From contig NZ_FOFJ01000003.1 in the NCBI RefSeq assembly GCF_900110885.1, forward strand, positions 124,001 to 188,000: a DNA stretch of 64,000 bases, given 5' to 3'. The translations under genes and the position numbers were made by a program. The stretch comes from Azotobacter beijerinckii. Its GTDB lineage: Bacteria; Pseudomonadota; Gammaproteobacteria; Pseudomonadales; Pseudomonadaceae. Under the pieces are notes generated by a model. The model saw only the letters and a program-made list of their open reading frames with translations. It searched no databases and was not told where the DNA came from. Below, in pieces: positions 6,271 to 20,168 of this stretch (the first letter of the stretch is position 1; the number at the start of each line of letters is the position of its first letter).

Positions 6271-6438
6271 GATCAGCATTGTTATCGGCCCTGTTCCGCT
6301 GCAGAACTCGCTCGTTCCGACAGTGCCGCTGTTCACCGCAACCACGGAAAAACCTGTTCCCGATAACTCGGCCCGCCACCAGGCGGGCTGCCCGCTCTGC
6401 CAGTCGCCGCCGAGGCGTCGTTCGTGACACCACACCGT

Positions 6439-6474
6439 AAAAAGGGGCGACGCCGGGCTGCCCGGCAGCGCCCC
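6439..6474 (-). terminator. Rho-independent terminator of the Gate-domain gene
   Basis: Read on the minus strand, GGGGCG pairs with CGCCCC around an inner CCGGG/CCCGG hairpin and is followed by TTTTT (plus-strand AAAAA at 6439-6443). It lies about 15-50 bp beyond the stop of the gene ending at 6489. A separate hairpin GCCCGCC-ACCA-GGCGGGC is at 6371-6388; nothing else is recognisable in 6271-6438. Confidence 0.7.
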
Positions 6475-6488
6475 GCCAAGCGCCCGCC

Positions 6489-7718
6489 TCAGCCGAAGAA
6501 CCAGTAGCACACCCCGATCGACGCCAGCACGCCGCAGAGGTCCGCTAGCAGGGCGCAGCCCACCGCGTGGCGGGCGCGCTGGATGCCGACCGCGCCGAAG
6601 TACACGGCGAGCACGTAGAAGGTGGTTTCGGTGCTGCCCTGCACGGTGGCGGCGACCAGCGCGGGGAAGCTGTCCACCCCGTGGCTCTGCATGGTCTCGA
6701 TCAGCAGGGCGCGCGCCGCGCTGCCGGAGAACGGCTTGACCAGCGCGGTGGGCAGGGCGTCGACGAAGCGCACGTCCCAGCCGGCCACCCCGGCCAGCCA
6801 GCGCAGGCCCTCCAGCACGTAGTCGAGCGCCCCGGAGGCGCGCAGCACGCCCACCGCGCAGAGCATGGCGACCAGGTAGGGCAGGAGGTTCTTCGCCACC
6901 TCGAAGCCCTCCTTGGCGCCTTCGACGAAGTGTTCGTAGACCGCCACCCGGCGCAGCGCCCCCATCACCAGGAACAGCAGGATCAGGCTGAACAGCACCA
7001 GGTTGCCGAGCAACGAGGACAGCGCCGCCAGCGCCGTCGCCGAGAGCCCGGCGAGCAGCGCCATGAAGGCGCCGAGCAGCAGCGCGCCGGGCAGCAGGTA
7101 GGCGAGCACCACCGGGTCCCAGAGCCGCAGGCGCTGCATGACGGCGACGCCGAGCAGCCCGGCGAGGGTCGAGGCGCTGGTCGCCAGGAGGATCGGCAGG
7201 AACACCAGGGTCGGATCGTCGGCGCCCTGCTGGGCGCGATACATGAAGATCGACACCGGCAGCAGGGTCAGCGAGGAGGCGTTGAGCACCAGGAAGAGAA
7301 TCTGCGCGTTGCTCGCGGTGGTCGCGCTGGGGTTGAGCTCCTGCAGGGCGCGCATCGCCTTGAGGCCGATCGGCGTGGCGGCGTTGTCCAGGCCCAGGCC
7401 GTTGGCGGCGAAGTTGAGGGTGATCAGCCCGAGCGCCGGATGGCCGGGCGGCACCTCGGGCATCAGCCGGCGGAACAGCGGGCCGAGCAGGCGCGCCAGC
7501 AGCTCCACCAGCCCGGCCTTTTCGGCGATGCGCAGAAAACCCAGCCAGAGGGTGAGGGTGCCGAACAGCAGGACCATCACCTCCACCGCCAGCCGGGCCA
7601 TGCCGAACAGGCTCTCGACCATCGCCGCGAACACCGCCGGTTCGCCGCCCAGCAGCCAGCGGCCGAAGGCGGTCAGCGCGGCGATCAGGAAAAAACCCAG
7701 CCAGAGGCCGTTGAGCAT
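6489..7718 (-). CDS. Nucleoside-recognition (Gate) domain membrane protein, SpmA-SpmB fusion type
   Basis: This 409-residue polytopic membrane protein starts at ATG 7718, with GGGAG just upstream. The N-terminal half has the SpmA-like block [17 protein letters not shown]. The C-terminal half has SpmB-like [13 protein letters not shown] and [17 protein letters not shown] blocks, so both nucleoside-recognition (Gate) domains are fused. About ten hydrophobic helices alternate with short loops. In Bacillus, SpmA and SpmB take part in spore core dehydration; in non-sporulating proteobacteria the substrate is not known, and a transport role is inferred. Divergently oriented from wrbA. Confidence 0.8.
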   Translation of the reverse strand: MLNGLWLGFFLIAALTAFGRWLLGGEPAVFAAMVESLFGMARLAVEVMVLLFGTLTLWLGFLRIAEKAGLVELLARLLGPLFRRLMPEVPPGHPALGLITLNFAANGLGLDNAATPIGLKAMRALQELNPSATTASNAQILFLVLNASSLTLLPVSIFMYRAQQGADDPTLVFLPILLATSASTLAGLLGVAVMQRLRLWDPVVLAYLLPGALLLGAFMALLAGLSATALAALSSLLGNLVLFSLILLFLVMGALRRVAVYEHFVEGAKEGFEVAKNLLPYLVAMLCAVGVLRASGALDYVLEGLRWLAGVAGWDVRFVDALPTALVKPFSGSAARALLIETMQSHGVDSFPALVAATVQGSTETTFYVLAVYFGAVGIQRARHAVGCALLADLCGVLASIGVCYWFFG

Positions 7719-7850
7719 GTCGATCTCCCGGAAAACGTGGCGCCCATGATAGCGAGTCCGGCGCTGCCGGGCGCGCCGCAGCCCGGTCACCTTTCCGCAA
7801 CGGCGCCGGTGTACTGCTATACCTGTCTGATCCAGCCAGGAGGCGCCATC

Positions 7851-8447
7851 ATGAAGAAGATCCTCGTCCTCTACTATTCCATGTACGGCCATATCGAGCG
7901 CATGGCCGAAGCGGTGGCCGAGGGCGCGCGCAGCGTGCCGGGGGTGGAGGTGACCCTCAAGCGGGTGCCCGAGACCATGCCCGAAGAGCTGGCGCGCAAG
8001 GCCGGCGCCAAGCTCGACCAGAGCGCGCCGGTGGCCGAGCCGAAGGAGCTGGCCGACTACGACGCCATCCTGTTCGGCACGCCGACGCGCTTCGGCAACA
8101 TGGCCGGGCAGATGCGCAGCTTCCTCGACCAGACCGGCGGGCTGTGGGTCGGCGGCGCGCTGATCGGCAAGTTCGCCAGCGTGTTCACCAGCACCGGCAC
8201 CGGCGGCGGTTCGGAAACCACCATCACGTCCTTCTGGCATACCCTGGCGCACCACGGCATGCTGATCGTCGGCCTGCCCTATGCGCTGCCGGAACTCAGC
8301 GACGTCGGCGAGGTGCGCGGCGGCTCGCCCTACGGCGCGGCGACCATCGCCGGCGCGGACGGCTCGCGCCGGCCGAGCGAGAAAGAGCTGATCCTGGCCC
8401 GCTTCCAGGGCGCCCATGTGGCCCGCCTGGCGGTGCGCCTGCAGTAG
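7851..8447 (+). CDS. wrbA: NAD(P)H:quinone oxidoreductase WrbA
   Basis: WrbA is a flavodoxin-fold FMN enzyme that reduces quinones by two electrons and limits oxidative stress. The 198-residue protein has the FMN phosphate-binding start [14 protein letters not shown] (residues 6-19), then GTPTRFGNM and the [12 protein letters not shown] loop, all family hallmarks. ATG 7851 follows CAGGAGGC at good spacing. It is transcribed alone, divergent from the Gate-domain gene. The 280-bp gap to the next gene (8448-8728) has no gene I can see. Confidence 0.93.
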   Translation: MKKILVLYYSMYGHIERMAEAVAEGARSVPGVEVTLKRVPETMPEELARKAGAKLDQSAPVAEPKELADYDAILFGTPTRFGNMAGQMRSFLDQTGGLWVGGALIGKFASVFTSTGTGGGSETTITSFWHTLAHHGMLIVGLPYALPELSDVGEVRGGSPYGAATIAGADGSRRPSEKELILARFQGAHVARLAVRLQ

Positions 8448-8728
8448 CGGCGGCCCTTTGGCGGCCTGGCCGGTCGTCGGCCGACGGATGGATCATGGTC
8501 GTAAAGGCCTTTCGGCGATGACATTCTGATATCACACTCTGTGCAGTTTTCGGTCGTACTTCCCCGGGATGGTGGCGCCGTTTCTGCGCGTGGCGAACGA
8601 TGCGGTGACGTGCCTCGAGAGGGGCCGTCGCGCTCGGACGAGCGCTCCAGGGCCAAGGATCGGCGCCAGCATTCCACCGGGGTCCGGGAACGGGGCTTGC
8701 CGGTGGCCATTTTTCCGCCAGGGGCCTT

Positions 8729-10318
<1,590 letters not shown>

Positions 10319-10380
10319 CGGCGACGGGAGAGGGGGAGGGCGGAGGAAAGGACGCCGGGCAGGCCGGCGCCCCGGAGCGC

Positions 10381-10695
10381 TTACTTCTGGGTCAGGACCC
10401 ACGCGGCGAGAGCCTTGGCCTCCTCGTCGGTGACCGCGTTCGGCGGCATCGGGATCTGCCCCCAGGTGCCCGAGCCGCCGCTCTTGATCTTGGCGGCGAG
10501 CAGGGCGGCCGCATCGGCCTGGCCGGCGTACTTGGCGGCGACGTCCTTGTAGGAAGGGCCGACCAGCTTGGTGTCGATAGCGTGGCAGACCGAGCAGCCC
10601 TTGGTCTTGTACAGTTCGCCGCCGTCCGCGGCCAGCACCGGCTGCAGGACCAGCGCACCGCCGAGGGCGAACAACGGAACCAGGATCTTCTTCAT
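10381..10695 (-). CDS. Cytochrome c551 (small monohaem cytochrome c)
   Basis: This is a periplasmic electron carrier of 104 residues. A signal peptide ends near residue 22 (VLA-AD). CSVCH at 34-38 binds haem, IPMPPN supplies the axial Met (M83), and GPSYKDVAAKYAGQ is typical of Pseudomonas cytochrome c551 (NirM type). No denitrification genes adjoin it. It follows copB on the same strand with a gap of about 140 bp that holds a hairpin (10749-10768), so co-transcription is uncertain. GAGGAAG precedes ATG 10695. Confidence 0.88.
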   Translation of the reverse strand: MKKILVPLFALGGALVLQPVLAADGGELYKTKGCSVCHAIDTKLVGPSYKDVAAKYAGQADAAALLAAKIKSGGSGTWGQIPMPPNAVTDEEAKALAAWVLTQK

Positions 10696-10835
10696 ATGGC
10701 TTCCTCAACGCTGACGAGGACGGAATCGGATGCCCGCCCTCCGTTATTCCAGTGCAACTCCGCACTGGTCACATCACGTTAGAGTCTCCCGGCGGAACAA
10801 ATCAATCCTCCCCGCCGCCTTCTTCGCCGCACGTC

Positions 10836-11846
10836 TCAGAACCACAGTCGGATGCCGGCGACGAAACGGGTCTCCTCGTCGTCCTCGCCTTTGGCGCGGG
10901 CCAGGTCGCCGCTTTCGCCGTACAAGCGGTTCCAGGTGACGCCGAGGTAGGGGGCGAACTGGCGGGTGAACTCGTAGCGCAGCCTGAGCCCCGCCTCGAC
11001 GTCGCCCAGGCCGGAGCCGACGCCGCGTTCGCGGTCGTTGCGGCCGTAGAGATTGATCTCGGTCGTCGGCTGGAGGATCAGCCGGTTGGTGAGCAGGAGG
11101 CTGTAGTCGCCCTCCAAGCGCAGGGAACTCTGACCGCCCTCGCCGAGGTAGGCGGTGACTTCCGTCTCGAGGCCGTAGAAGGGCATGCCCTGGATACCGA
11201 AGCCGCCCCAGGTCTGCGGCGAGCCGGGCTTGAAGTCCTGGCGCAGGCCGCCGACCAGATCCCACCAGGGACCGATGGCGTGCCCCCAGAGCGCCTGGAA
11301 CTCGGCCCGCTCGGTGCGCCCGTTGGTACGCTCGCCCTCCGAACGCACCCAGAGCCGGTCGACATTGCCGCCGATCCAGCCTTTAGCGTCCCAGACCAGG
11401 GCGCTGCCGTCGTCGGCATCCTGGTATTCGAGCTTGTCGAAGAGCAGGAAGCTGTTGAGGGACCGGCCGTGGGGCGAATGGGCGGATAGCACCGGGAAAG
11501 CCGCGGCGCGGTCGGCGTCGGTAAGGGCCGGGACGTTCGGCGGCCGGGAGACGGCCGACGAGCGCTGGGCGTGGCCCGTGCCGCCATGCGTGCCGTGATC
11601 CATCCGCATCCCGCCATGCCCCCCCTGGCCGTGTTGCATCTCCATATCGTCCGACGCTTCGTCGCCGTGCCCCATCTCGCCATGGTCCATCGCACCATGT
11701 GCCATGGGCTCGGCCGGCGCCGCCGGGTGCCGCGCGTGGCCGGCGTGCTCGTCGGCGCCCAGCGCGGACAGAGGCGCGGCGACCAGCGCGGCGGCAAGGG
11801 CCGCGGCGCGGGAGGTGGGCGTCGGGAATTTGCGCAGGGCGGCCAT
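10836..11846 (-). CDS. copB: Copper resistance outer-membrane protein CopB
   Basis: CopB (PcoB family) is an outer-membrane beta-barrel that works with CopA in periplasmic copper handling. The 336-residue protein has a signal peptide and then a Met/His/Asp-rich stretch with several MDHG or MGHG-like units (about residues 50-95), likely copper-binding. The C-terminal domain has alternating beta strands ending in [10 protein letters not shown] with a terminal Phe, the usual signal for barrel assembly. Its ATG overlaps the copA stop (ATGA), so translation is coupled. Confidence 0.92.
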   Translation of the reverse strand: MAALRKFPTPTSRAAALAAALVAAPLSALGADEHAGHARHPAAPAEPMAHGAMDHGEMGHGDEASDDMEMQHGQGGHGGMRMDHGTHGGTGHAQRSSAVSRPPNVPALTDADRAAAFPVLSAHSPHGRSLNSFLLFDKLEYQDADDGSALVWDAKGWIGGNVDRLWVRSEGERTNGRTERAEFQALWGHAIGPWWDLVGGLRQDFKPGSPQTWGGFGIQGMPFYGLETEVTAYLGEGGQSSLRLEGDYSLLLTNRLILQPTTEINLYGRNDRERGVGSGLGDVEAGLRLRYEFTRQFAPYLGVTWNRLYGESGDLARAKGEDDEETRFVAGIRLWF

Positions 11847-13615
11847 CACTCCTCCACCCGCACTTCGCGGAACATGCCCGTCTCCATGTGGAACATCAGG
11901 TGGCAGTGATAGGCCCAGCGGCCCAGGGCGTTGGCGGTGACGCGGTAGCTGCGCTTCGAGCCGGGCGGCATGTCGAGGGTGTGCTTGCGCACCAGGAAAT
12001 TGCCCTGCTCGTCCTCCAGGTCGCTCCACATACCGTGGAGGTGGATCGGGTGGGTCATCATGGTGTCGTTGACCAGGACGATGCGCAGCCGTTCGCCGTA
12101 CTTCAGGCGCAGCGGCTCGGCGTCGGCGAAGGGAATGCCGTCGAACGACCAGGCGAACTTCTCCATATGGCCGGTCAGGTGCAGTTCGAGGGTGCGGCCC
12201 GGCGCGCGGCCGTCCGGGTCGGCGAAGGCGCTGCGCAGGTCGGCGTAGGTCAGCACCCGGCGGCCGTTGTCGCGCAGGCCGAAGCCGGGATCGTCCAGCT
12301 TGGCCGTGGGCATCATGGTCTGCATGTCGACCAGCGGACTGCCGGTTTCCGAAGCCGGGTGGACCTGCATCTCGCCGCCCGCGCCGCCGTGGTTCATGGC
12401 GCCGTGGTCCATGTCCGCCATGTCGCCATGGTCCATACCTGCCATGCCCTCGTGAGCGGCGGGCGCCGTGCTCCCGTGCGCGCCGTGCTCCATGCCGCCG
12501 TGCCCCATGTCGGCCATGCTCAGGCGCGGACGCGGATCGGGCGCGGGTACCGGCGCGCTCAGTCCCTCGCGCCGCGCCAGGGTGCCGCGGGCGTAGCCGC
12601 TGCGGTCCAGGGACTGGGCGAACAGAGTGTAGGCCTCGGCGTCCTGCGGCTCGACGATCACGTCGTAGGTCTCGGCCACGGCGATGCGGAATTCGTCGAC
12701 GCTCACCGGCTCGACGTACTGCCCGTCGGCGGCCACCACGGTCATCTTCAGGCCGGGGATGCGCACGTCGAAGTAGGTCATCGCCGAGGCGTTGATGAAG
12801 CGCAGGCGGACCCGCTCGCCGGGGCGGAACAACCCGGTCCAGTTGCCGGCGGGGGCCTGGCCGTTCAGCAGGTAGGTGTAGGTGTAGCCGCTGACGTCGG
12901 CCAGGTCGGTGGGGGTCATGCGCATCGCCGCCCAGGCCTTGCGCTCGGCGACGGTCGCCGCCCAGCCGTGCTCGCCGACGTCGGCGATGAAGTCGCCGAC
13001 GGTACGCTTGTGGAAGTTGTAGTAGCCCGACTGCTTCTTGAGCTTCTTCAGGACCCGCGCCGGGTTCTCGTCGGTCCAGTCGCTGAGCATCACCACGTAG
13101 TCGCGCTCGTACTGGAAGGGCTCGGGCTCGCGCGGATCGACGATCAGCGCGCCGTACACGCCGGTCTGCTCCTGGAAGCCCGAGTGGCCGTGGTACCAGT
13201 AGGTGCCGCTCTGCTTCACCTTGAAGCGGTATTCGTAGAGGCCGCCGGGGGCGATGCCGTCGAAGCTCAGGCCCGGCACGCCGTCCATGTTGGCCGGCAG
13301 GAGGATGCCGTGCCAGTGGATCGAGGTGTCCTCGTCCAGGCGGTTGCGCACCCGCAGGGTGACGGTGTCGCCCTCGCGCCAGCGCAGGGTGGGGCCGGGC
13401 AGGGAGCCGTTGATGGTGGTGGCGATACGCGGCGAGCCGGTGAGGTTCACCGGGGTTTCGCCGATGGCGAGGTCGAAGTCGCTGCCGGAAAGCAGCGCGG
13501 GCCGATCCGGGCCGCCCAGCGCCCAGACCGGCGCCCGCCAGAGGCCGAAGCCGGCGAGGAGGCCGCCGGCGGCGAGCCCCTTGACGAAGGTCCGCCGCGA
13601 GGTTTTGCAATGCAT
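11846..13615 (-). CDS. copA: Multicopper oxidase CopA (copper resistance)
   Basis: CopA oxidises Cu(I) and sequesters copper in the periplasm. The 589-residue protein has a twin-arginine signal (SRRTFVKG, residues 6-13). Cupredoxin copper ligands lie in IHWHG, WYHGHSG, HPIHLHG and [13 protein letters not shown]. Between domains 2 and 3 is a Met/His-rich insert with repeated MDHG and MEHG units (about residues 375-415), typical of the CopA/PcoA branch. ATG 13615 was chosen as the start just before the Tat motif. No copRS regulator is adjacent in the window. Confidence 0.94.
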   Translation of the reverse strand: MHCKTSRRTFVKGLAAGGLLAGFGLWRAPVWALGGPDRPALLSGSDFDLAIGETPVNLTGSPRIATTINGSLPGPTLRWREGDTVTLRVRNRLDEDTSIHWHGILLPANMDGVPGLSFDGIAPGGLYEYRFKVKQSGTYWYHGHSGFQEQTGVYGALIVDPREPEPFQYERDYVVMLSDWTDENPARVLKKLKKQSGYYNFHKRTVGDFIADVGEHGWAATVAERKAWAAMRMTPTDLADVSGYTYTYLLNGQAPAGNWTGLFRPGERVRLRFINASAMTYFDVRIPGLKMTVVAADGQYVEPVSVDEFRIAVAETYDVIVEPQDAEAYTLFAQSLDRSGYARGTLARREGLSAPVPAPDPRPRLSMADMGHGGMEHGAHGSTAPAAHEGMAGMDHGDMADMDHGAMNHGGAGGEMQVHPASETGSPLVDMQTMMPTAKLDDPGFGLRDNGRRVLTYADLRSAFADPDGRAPGRTLELHLTGHMEKFAWSFDGIPFADAEPLRLKYGERLRIVLVNDTMMTHPIHLHGMWSDLEDEQGNFLVRKHTLDMPPGSKRSYRVTANALGRWAYHCHLMFHMETGMFREVRVEE

Positions 13616-13823
13616 GCCGTTGATGTCCAGTCGATCGGAAAAACAGGGCCGCGCAAGGCGGCGTTCCGGAAAACTGCCATATCCGGCGAAGGGGGGTGAT
13701 TACAATTCGGTAAGGTGGGACAAGACCGGCGGACGCCCGGCCCCTTGGACTATGCTTGCTCGACAGCGCGGCACGCCGGAACCTGCCGCGACCCATCCAT
13801 GACCAACCGAGTGGAGCCGCACC

Positions 13824-14156
13824 ATGTCGCTGTTCAAGACCCACCGCACGTCCCAGGCCGAGGCACGGCTCGAGAAGGAGATCCACGACCTGATGCACGC
13901 CCTGGAGCATCTCAAGGCCAGCGCCTCGCACGACGCCCAGCACAGCTACGAGCAGCTTCGGGAACGCGCCGAAGGCCTGCTGCAGCACTCCTGCCAGCGT
14001 GGCAGCGAGACCTGCCACAGCCTGTCCCGCCACTGCCAACAGGTCGGCCAGTGCGCCTGCAACTGCGTCCGCGCCCACCCCTGGGCCAGCCTGGCGGCGG
14101 GGGTGGGCGTCGCCGCGCTGCTCGGCCTGCTGGTCGCCCGCGGCCGGGACGACTAA
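13824..14156 (+). CDS. DUF883/ElaB-YqjD-like membrane-anchored protein
   Basis: This 110-residue protein has a long amphipathic helical region and a C-terminal membrane helix preceded by HPW ([20 protein letters not shown]), the arrangement of the ElaB/YqjD/DUF883 family. Members attach to the inner membrane by the C-terminus, and E. coli YqjD binds ribosomes in stationary phase. This copy is unusually Cys-rich (five Cys between about residues 57 and 79). Transcribed alone, divergent from copA. Confidence 0.8.
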   Translation: MSLFKTHRTSQAEARLEKEIHDLMHALEHLKASASHDAQHSYEQLRERAEGLLQHSCQRGSETCHSLSRHCQQVGQCACNCVRAHPWASLAAGVGVAALLGLLVARGRDD

Positions 14157-14163
14157 GTAGCCG

Positions 14164-14976
14164 TCAGATCTGGCGGCGCAGCTCGGCCAGCACGCTGGCG
14201 GTTTCCGGACGGACGCCGCGCCATAGCTGGAAGGATTCGGCGGCCTGCTCGACCAGCATGCCCAGGCCGTCGCGGGTCCGCGCCGCGCCCTGCTGCTGGG
14301 CCCAGTGGCAGAAGGGCGTGGCCTCGCGGCCGTACATCATGTCGTAGCAGAAGCCGCGGCCCGACTGGATCATCCCGCTGGGCAGCGGCGGCAGCTCGCC
14401 GGCCAGGCTTGCCGAGGTGCCGTTGACGATCAGGTCGAACGGTCCCTGCAGCGCGGCGAAGGTACAGGCGCTCAGCGGGCCGAGTTCGGCGAACTCGTCG
14501 ACCAGTTGCTCGGCCTTGTCCTCGCTGCGATTGGCGATCACCAGCGCCGCCGGGCGCTCCGCCAACAGCGGCTCGAGCACCCCGCGCACCGCGCCGCCGG
14601 CACCGAGCAGCAGGATGCGCAGCCCCGCCAGGGTCAGGCCGGCCTGCTGGAGATCGCGCACCAGCCCGGCGCCGTCGGTGTTGTCGCCGAGCAGCGCGCC
14701 GTCCGCGAGCTTCATCAGGGTGTTCACCGCTCCGGCACGTTGGGCGCGGGGGGTGAGCCGGTCGGCCAGGCGGAAGGCGTCCTCCTTGAAGGGCACGGTG
14801 ACGTTGGCGCCCCGGCCGTCGGCGAAGAAAGCCCGGGCCGCCCCGGCGAAATCATCCAGCGGTGCCAGCCGGGGCTCGTAGCTGAGCACCTGGCCGGTCT
14901 GCGCGGCGAACAGGCGGTGGATCTGCGGTGACTTGCTGTGGCCGATGGGATTGCCGAACACGGCGTAGCGGTCCAT
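14164..14976 (-). CDS. aroE: Shikimate dehydrogenase AroE
   Basis: AroE reduces 3-dehydroshikimate to shikimate with NADPH in aromatic amino acid synthesis. The 270-residue protein has [10 protein letters not shown] (substrate site, residues 8-17), the catalytic Lys in [11 protein letters not shown], the NADPH loop [12 protein letters not shown] and the NRS motif. The order hemF-aroE matches other pseudomonads. It reads leftward, with hemF upstream across a repeat element. Confidence 0.96.
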   Translation of the reverse strand: MDRYAVFGNPIGHSKSPQIHRLFAAQTGQVLSYEPRLAPLDDFAGAARAFFADGRGANVTVPFKEDAFRLADRLTPRAQRAGAVNTLMKLADGALLGDNTDGAGLVRDLQQAGLTLAGLRILLLGAGGAVRGVLEPLLAERPAALVIANRSEDKAEQLVDEFAELGPLSACTFAALQGPFDLIVNGTSASLAGELPPLPSGMIQSGRGFCYDMMYGREATPFCHWAQQQGAARTRDGLGMLVEQAAESFQLWRGVRPETASVLAELRRQI

Positions 14977-15004
14977 GGGAGTCCTCGGGAGTTGTCGTAG
15001 TTGT

Positions 15005-15120
15005 CGTAGGGTGGGTCAGGCCGCAGGCCGTAACCCACCGACCGGCCGCAGGGCCGGCAATCGGGATGCCTGCCGGCATCCTTGGTGGGTTACGCCGCAT
15101 GGCGGCTAACCCACCCTACG
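15005..15120. repeat. Palindromic intergenic repeat (116 bp)
   Basis: CGTAGGGTGGGT at 15005-15016 is the exact inverse of ACCCACCCTACG at 15109-15120. The interior contains further paired segments: GTAACCCACC against GGTGGGTTAC, GGCCGCAGGCC-like arms, and GATGCCTGCCGGCATC. The unit looks like a REP/MITE-class element of the GTAGGGTGGGT type common in proteobacterial intergenic DNA. It fills the aroE-hemF gap and ends 10 bp from the hemF stop. Confidence 0.8.
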
Positions 15121-15129
15121 GATGGAGGT

Positions 15130-17206
<2,077 letters not shown>

Positions 17207-17209
17207 CGG

Positions 17210-17767
17210 CTAGGCCGGGCGGATCACCTGGCCGCTGGCCAGGTCGCGGATCAGGCTCGGGTTGCGCCGCCCGCCCAGGGCGCCGCCGAGCACGGCGTCC
17301 AGTCGGCGCGGGAAATACTGTTCGACGCGCAGCCGCGAACGCGCGGCAGGATGGCCGGCAGGGTTGGCCGAGGTCGACACCAGCGGGCCGGCGAGGCGGC
17401 ACAGCGCACGCACCAGCGGGTGGTCGCTGACGCGCAGGGCGACGCTCGGGTGGCGGCCGGTGATCCACGCCGGCAGGCGGCCCCGGTGCGGCACCAGCCA
17501 GGTGTTCGGCCCCGGCCAGGTTGCGGCCAGGCGTTCGAGCCAGGCCGCCGGCAGGTCGGCGAGCAGGAAGTCGAACTGCCGGACGTCGGCGGCGACCAGG
17601 ATCAGGCCCTTCGCCTGCGGTCGCGCCTTGAGTGCCAGCAGGCGGCGCACTGCGGCCTCGTTCCACGGGTCGCAACCCAGGCCCCAGACGGCCTCGGTCG
17701 GATAGGCGATCACCCCGCCTGCACGCAGCACCCGCACCACCTGTCGCACCCGCCAACTGCCGTGCAT
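17210..17767 (-). CDS. tsaC: Threonylcarbamoyl-AMP synthase TsaC (YrdC/Sua5 family)
   Basis: TsaC makes threonylcarbamoyl-AMP from Thr, bicarbonate and ATP for the t6A37 modification of ANN-decoding tRNAs. The 185-residue protein has [18 protein letters not shown] (17-34), the [12 protein letters not shown] block and the ATP-site [14 protein letters not shown] 17767 gives the standard short YrdC form. It sits directly downstream of dprA, 62 bp away on the same strand, so it is probably co-transcribed. Confidence 0.94.
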   Translation of the reverse strand: MHGSWRVRQVVRVLRAGGVIAYPTEAVWGLGCDPWNEAAVRRLLALKARPQAKGLILVAADVRQFDFLLADLPAAWLERLAATWPGPNTWLVPHRGRLPAWITGRHPSVALRVSDHPLVRALCRLAGPLVSTSANPAGHPAARSRLRVEQYFPRRLDAVLGGALGGRRNPSLIRDLASGQVIRPA

Positions 17768-17829
17768 CGCTTGCCTCCGGAAAAATCGTCGGCGCAGTGT
17801 ACCCAAGGCGCCGGCGGCGACGAAGTCCA

Positions 17830-18921
17830 TCAGCCGGCGCGGCCCAGCCAGCGGGTGCCTTCGCGGGCCACCGCACCGTCCAGCTCCAGTTCGGTGAGCG
17901 TCGCCAGCACCCGGGCGAGCGGCCAGCCGCTGGCCAGGGCCAGCTCCTCGCTGGTCTGCGGGGCGGCGTGGAGCAGGGCCAGCAGCGGATGCCGCTCGTC
18001 GGCCGGGGCCGACGGCTGAGGCGCCGGCGCGAGGTTCTGCCAGCCGCGCAGCGCCTCGAGGATGTGCTCGACGCTTTCCACCAAGGTCGCGCCGTCGCGG
18101 ATCAGCTGGTGGCAGCCGCGGGCGCCGGGATGGTGAATCGAGCCGGGAATCGCGTAGACCTCGCGGCCTTGCTCGGCAGCCAGGCGGGCGGTGATCAGCG
18201 AGCCGCTGGAAGGACTGGCCTCGACCACCAGCACGCCGAGGGACAGGCCGCTGATGATCCGGTTGCGGCGCGGGAAATTGCTTGCCTGGGGCGGGCAGTC
18301 CAGCGGCAGTTCGGAGACCAGCGCGCCGCCGCCGGCGAGGATCTCCGCCGCCAACCGCTCGTGGCGCGCCGGATACAGCCGCTTGAGGCCGGTACCGAGC
18401 ACCGCCACGGTCCGTCCGCCGGCATCCAGCGCCCCCTGGTGGGCGGCGCCGTCGATGCCCAGGGCCAGCCCGCTGGTGACCACGAAGCCGGCGCCGGCAA
18501 GATGCCGGGCGAAGGCGCGGGCAGTGTCCAGCCCGGGTTTCGAGGCACGCCGGCTGCCGACCATGGCCAGTTGCGGCCGCTCCAGAAGCGTCGGGTCGCC
18601 TTCGACGAAGAGCAGCGGCGGGGCGTCGTCCAGCTCGGCCAGCAGGGCCGGGTAGGCGGGTTCGCCGAGCACCAGCAGCTGCCGCCGCGGCTCCTCCAGC
18701 CAGGCGAGGGCGAGCGCGGACTGCTGGCGGACCTCGGCGCTGCGCCGCGCCTCGGCACACTCGGCCGGCAGCCCCAGCGCGCGCCAGGCGGCGGCCGGCG
18801 CGCTGAGCGCCGCCGAGGCGCTGACAAAGGCCTCGAGCAGACGGCGATGGCGGCGCGGGCCGAGTCCGGGCAGGGCGTGCAGGCGCAGGCGCGCCTCGAG
18901 TTCGGCGGGCGAGAGGGACAT
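17830..18921 (-). CDS. dprA: DNA-processing protein DprA
   Basis: DprA loads RecA onto incoming single-stranded DNA during natural transformation. The 363-residue protein has an N-terminal SAM/HhH-like region ([15 protein letters not shown]). The extended Rossmann core (about 105-290) includes [31 protein letters not shown] and [13 protein letters not shown], and a C-terminal winged-helix domain follows. Order lysM-dprA-tsaC is conserved in Pseudomonas. Confidence 0.95.
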   Translation of the reverse strand: MSLSPAELEARLRLHALPGLGPRRHRRLLEAFVSASAALSAPAAAWRALGLPAECAEARRSAEVRQQSALALAWLEEPRRQLLVLGEPAYPALLAELDDAPPLLFVEGDPTLLERPQLAMVGSRRASKPGLDTARAFARHLAGAGFVVTSGLALGIDGAAHQGALDAGGRTVAVLGTGLKRLYPARHERLAAEILAGGGALVSELPLDCPPQASNFPRRNRIISGLSLGVLVVEASPSSGSLITARLAAEQGREVYAIPGSIHHPGARGCHQLIRDGATLVESVEHILEALRGWQNLAPAPQPSAPADERHPLLALLHAAPQTSEELALASGWPLARVLATLTELELDGAVAREGTRWLGRAG

Positions 18922-18985
18922 GGGGCGATCATCCTTGATCCATGGAACGAAAGGGCGGGAGAGGGCGAAGCGGGGTAGCGCAGAG

Positions 18986-20014
18986 TCAGGGGTTGCGCAC
19001 CTTGTCCATCACCGCCAGCTGGCGGCTGGCGGTGAGGACCAGGCCATAGCTGAGCCGCGCGTAGGTGCGGAACACCATCAAGAGGCCGGAGCGCTCGTCG
19101 GGGATCTTCACCGACTCGCCGGTGACGCGGTCGCGCACGGTTTCGCCGGTCTTGTACACCGCCAGCACGTTGCCCTCGGCCAGGCCGTCCAGGCTGCCGC
19201 GGCTCAGGGTGACCACGTCGAAGGCGCCGACCTGGGTCACCCCGCGCGGCACGTCGAGGATCACCCCCTCGACCGGGGCGGCCGGCTCGCTGGGCACGAA
19301 GGTGGAGTTGACGGCCCGCTCCTCGGTGGGAAACAGGCGGTCGCCGAGGCGCACTTCCTGGGTCGAGCGCTTAAGCACCAGGGTGGCGATGTCGCCTTCC
19401 TCGGCGACCACCTCGCCGGTGCCGATGTCGTCGGCGTTGATGCCGAGCGGTTTCTGGGTCTGCGGGTCGAGGTAGGTCTTGCCCTGGCGGAAGATCCCGT
19501 ACACCGTCTCGCCGGCGGAAAAGTTGCCGCGCGCGTAGACCCGGTCGCCGGCACCGCTGACCACCCGTTCGGCATTGCCGGCGACCACGTAGGGCGCCTT
19601 CTGGAACTGCGCGGGGTCGTCGACGATCCGGTTGTTGAGCAGGAAGCTGCCGATCTTCTCCAGCGGAATGGTCGGGATGGCCTGGACCATCGGCGCGCTG
19701 CGGATTTGCGGCGACAGCTTGATGGTGCCGCGGCTGGCGCCGCGGTTGAGCATCAGGCGCGGCTGGCCGTCGACGTAGACCAGGCTCAGCACGTCGCCCG
19801 GATAGATCAGGTGGGGATTCTCGATCTGCGGGTTGACCTGCCAGAGCTGCGGCCACTGCCAGGGCGCACGAAGGAACTTGCCGGAAATGTCCCACAGGGT
19901 ATCGCCCCGGGCGACCGTGTAGCTCTGCGGATGATCCTCGCGGAGCCGCACCTCGGCCTGCGCCAGAGAGCCGCCGGCGACCAGCAGCAGCAGGGCGAGT
20001 AGTGATTTCCTCAT
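18986..20014 (-). CDS. Exported LysM-domain protein
   Basis: The gene encodes 342 residues from ATG 20014. The signal peptide ends near SLAQA. One LysM domain (about residues 31-80: SYTVARGDTLWDISGKFL, PHLIYPGDVLSL) should bind peptidoglycan. The rest is a conserved beta-rich region of unknown role. It corresponds to the LysM protein next to dprA in other pseudomonads. The frame extends upstream to 20413, but that would run through def on the other strand and lacks a signal. Divergent from def. Confidence 0.88.
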   Translation of the reverse strand: MRKSLLALLLLVAGGSLAQAEVRLREDHPQSYTVARGDTLWDISGKFLRAPWQWPQLWQVNPQIENPHLIYPGDVLSLVYVDGQPRLMLNRGASRGTIKLSPQIRSAPMVQAIPTIPLEKIGSFLLNNRIVDDPAQFQKAPYVVAGNAERVVSGAGDRVYARGNFSAGETVYGIFRQGKTYLDPQTQKPLGINADDIGTGEVVAEEGDIATLVLKRSTQEVRLGDRLFPTEERAVNSTFVPSEPAAPVEGVILDVPRGVTQVGAFDVVTLSRGSLDGLAEGNVLAVYKTGETVRDRVTGESVKIPDERSGLLMVFRTYARLSYGLVLTASRQLAVMDKVRNP

Positions 20015-20168
20015 GCGGTGAATCCCTTTATCATGTGCCTTCGCGTGAAACGCCCGAGTGCCGCCGGATTTCCCTTCGGGATCGCGGCGTAAAGCCGTTT
20101 TTTCAATGCTGCTCAGCATCTTAGCAGCAGCCGTTTTGAACAATTCCCCAAGTGCATCACAAACGCAT

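Noticed and set aside
6567..8447. A 626-codon plus-strand frame ending with WrbA
   Set aside because: Residues before ATG 7851 are an antisense mirror of the Gate-domain gene; WrbA itself begins at 7851.
10749..10768. Hairpin between copB and the cytochrome gene as a terminator
   Set aside because: The CCAGTGC/GCACTGG stem is 7 bp with no T-run on the minus strand, so it was not called as a terminator.
10696..10835. FNR/ANR box for the cytochrome c551 gene
   Set aside because: No TTGAT-N4-ATCAA sequence is visible upstream of the start.
10836..14078. A 1,080-codon minus-strand frame covering copB, copA and beyond
   Set aside because: Only its last third (copB from 11846) is a real protein; the upstream part lies out of frame over copA and is compositionally biased.
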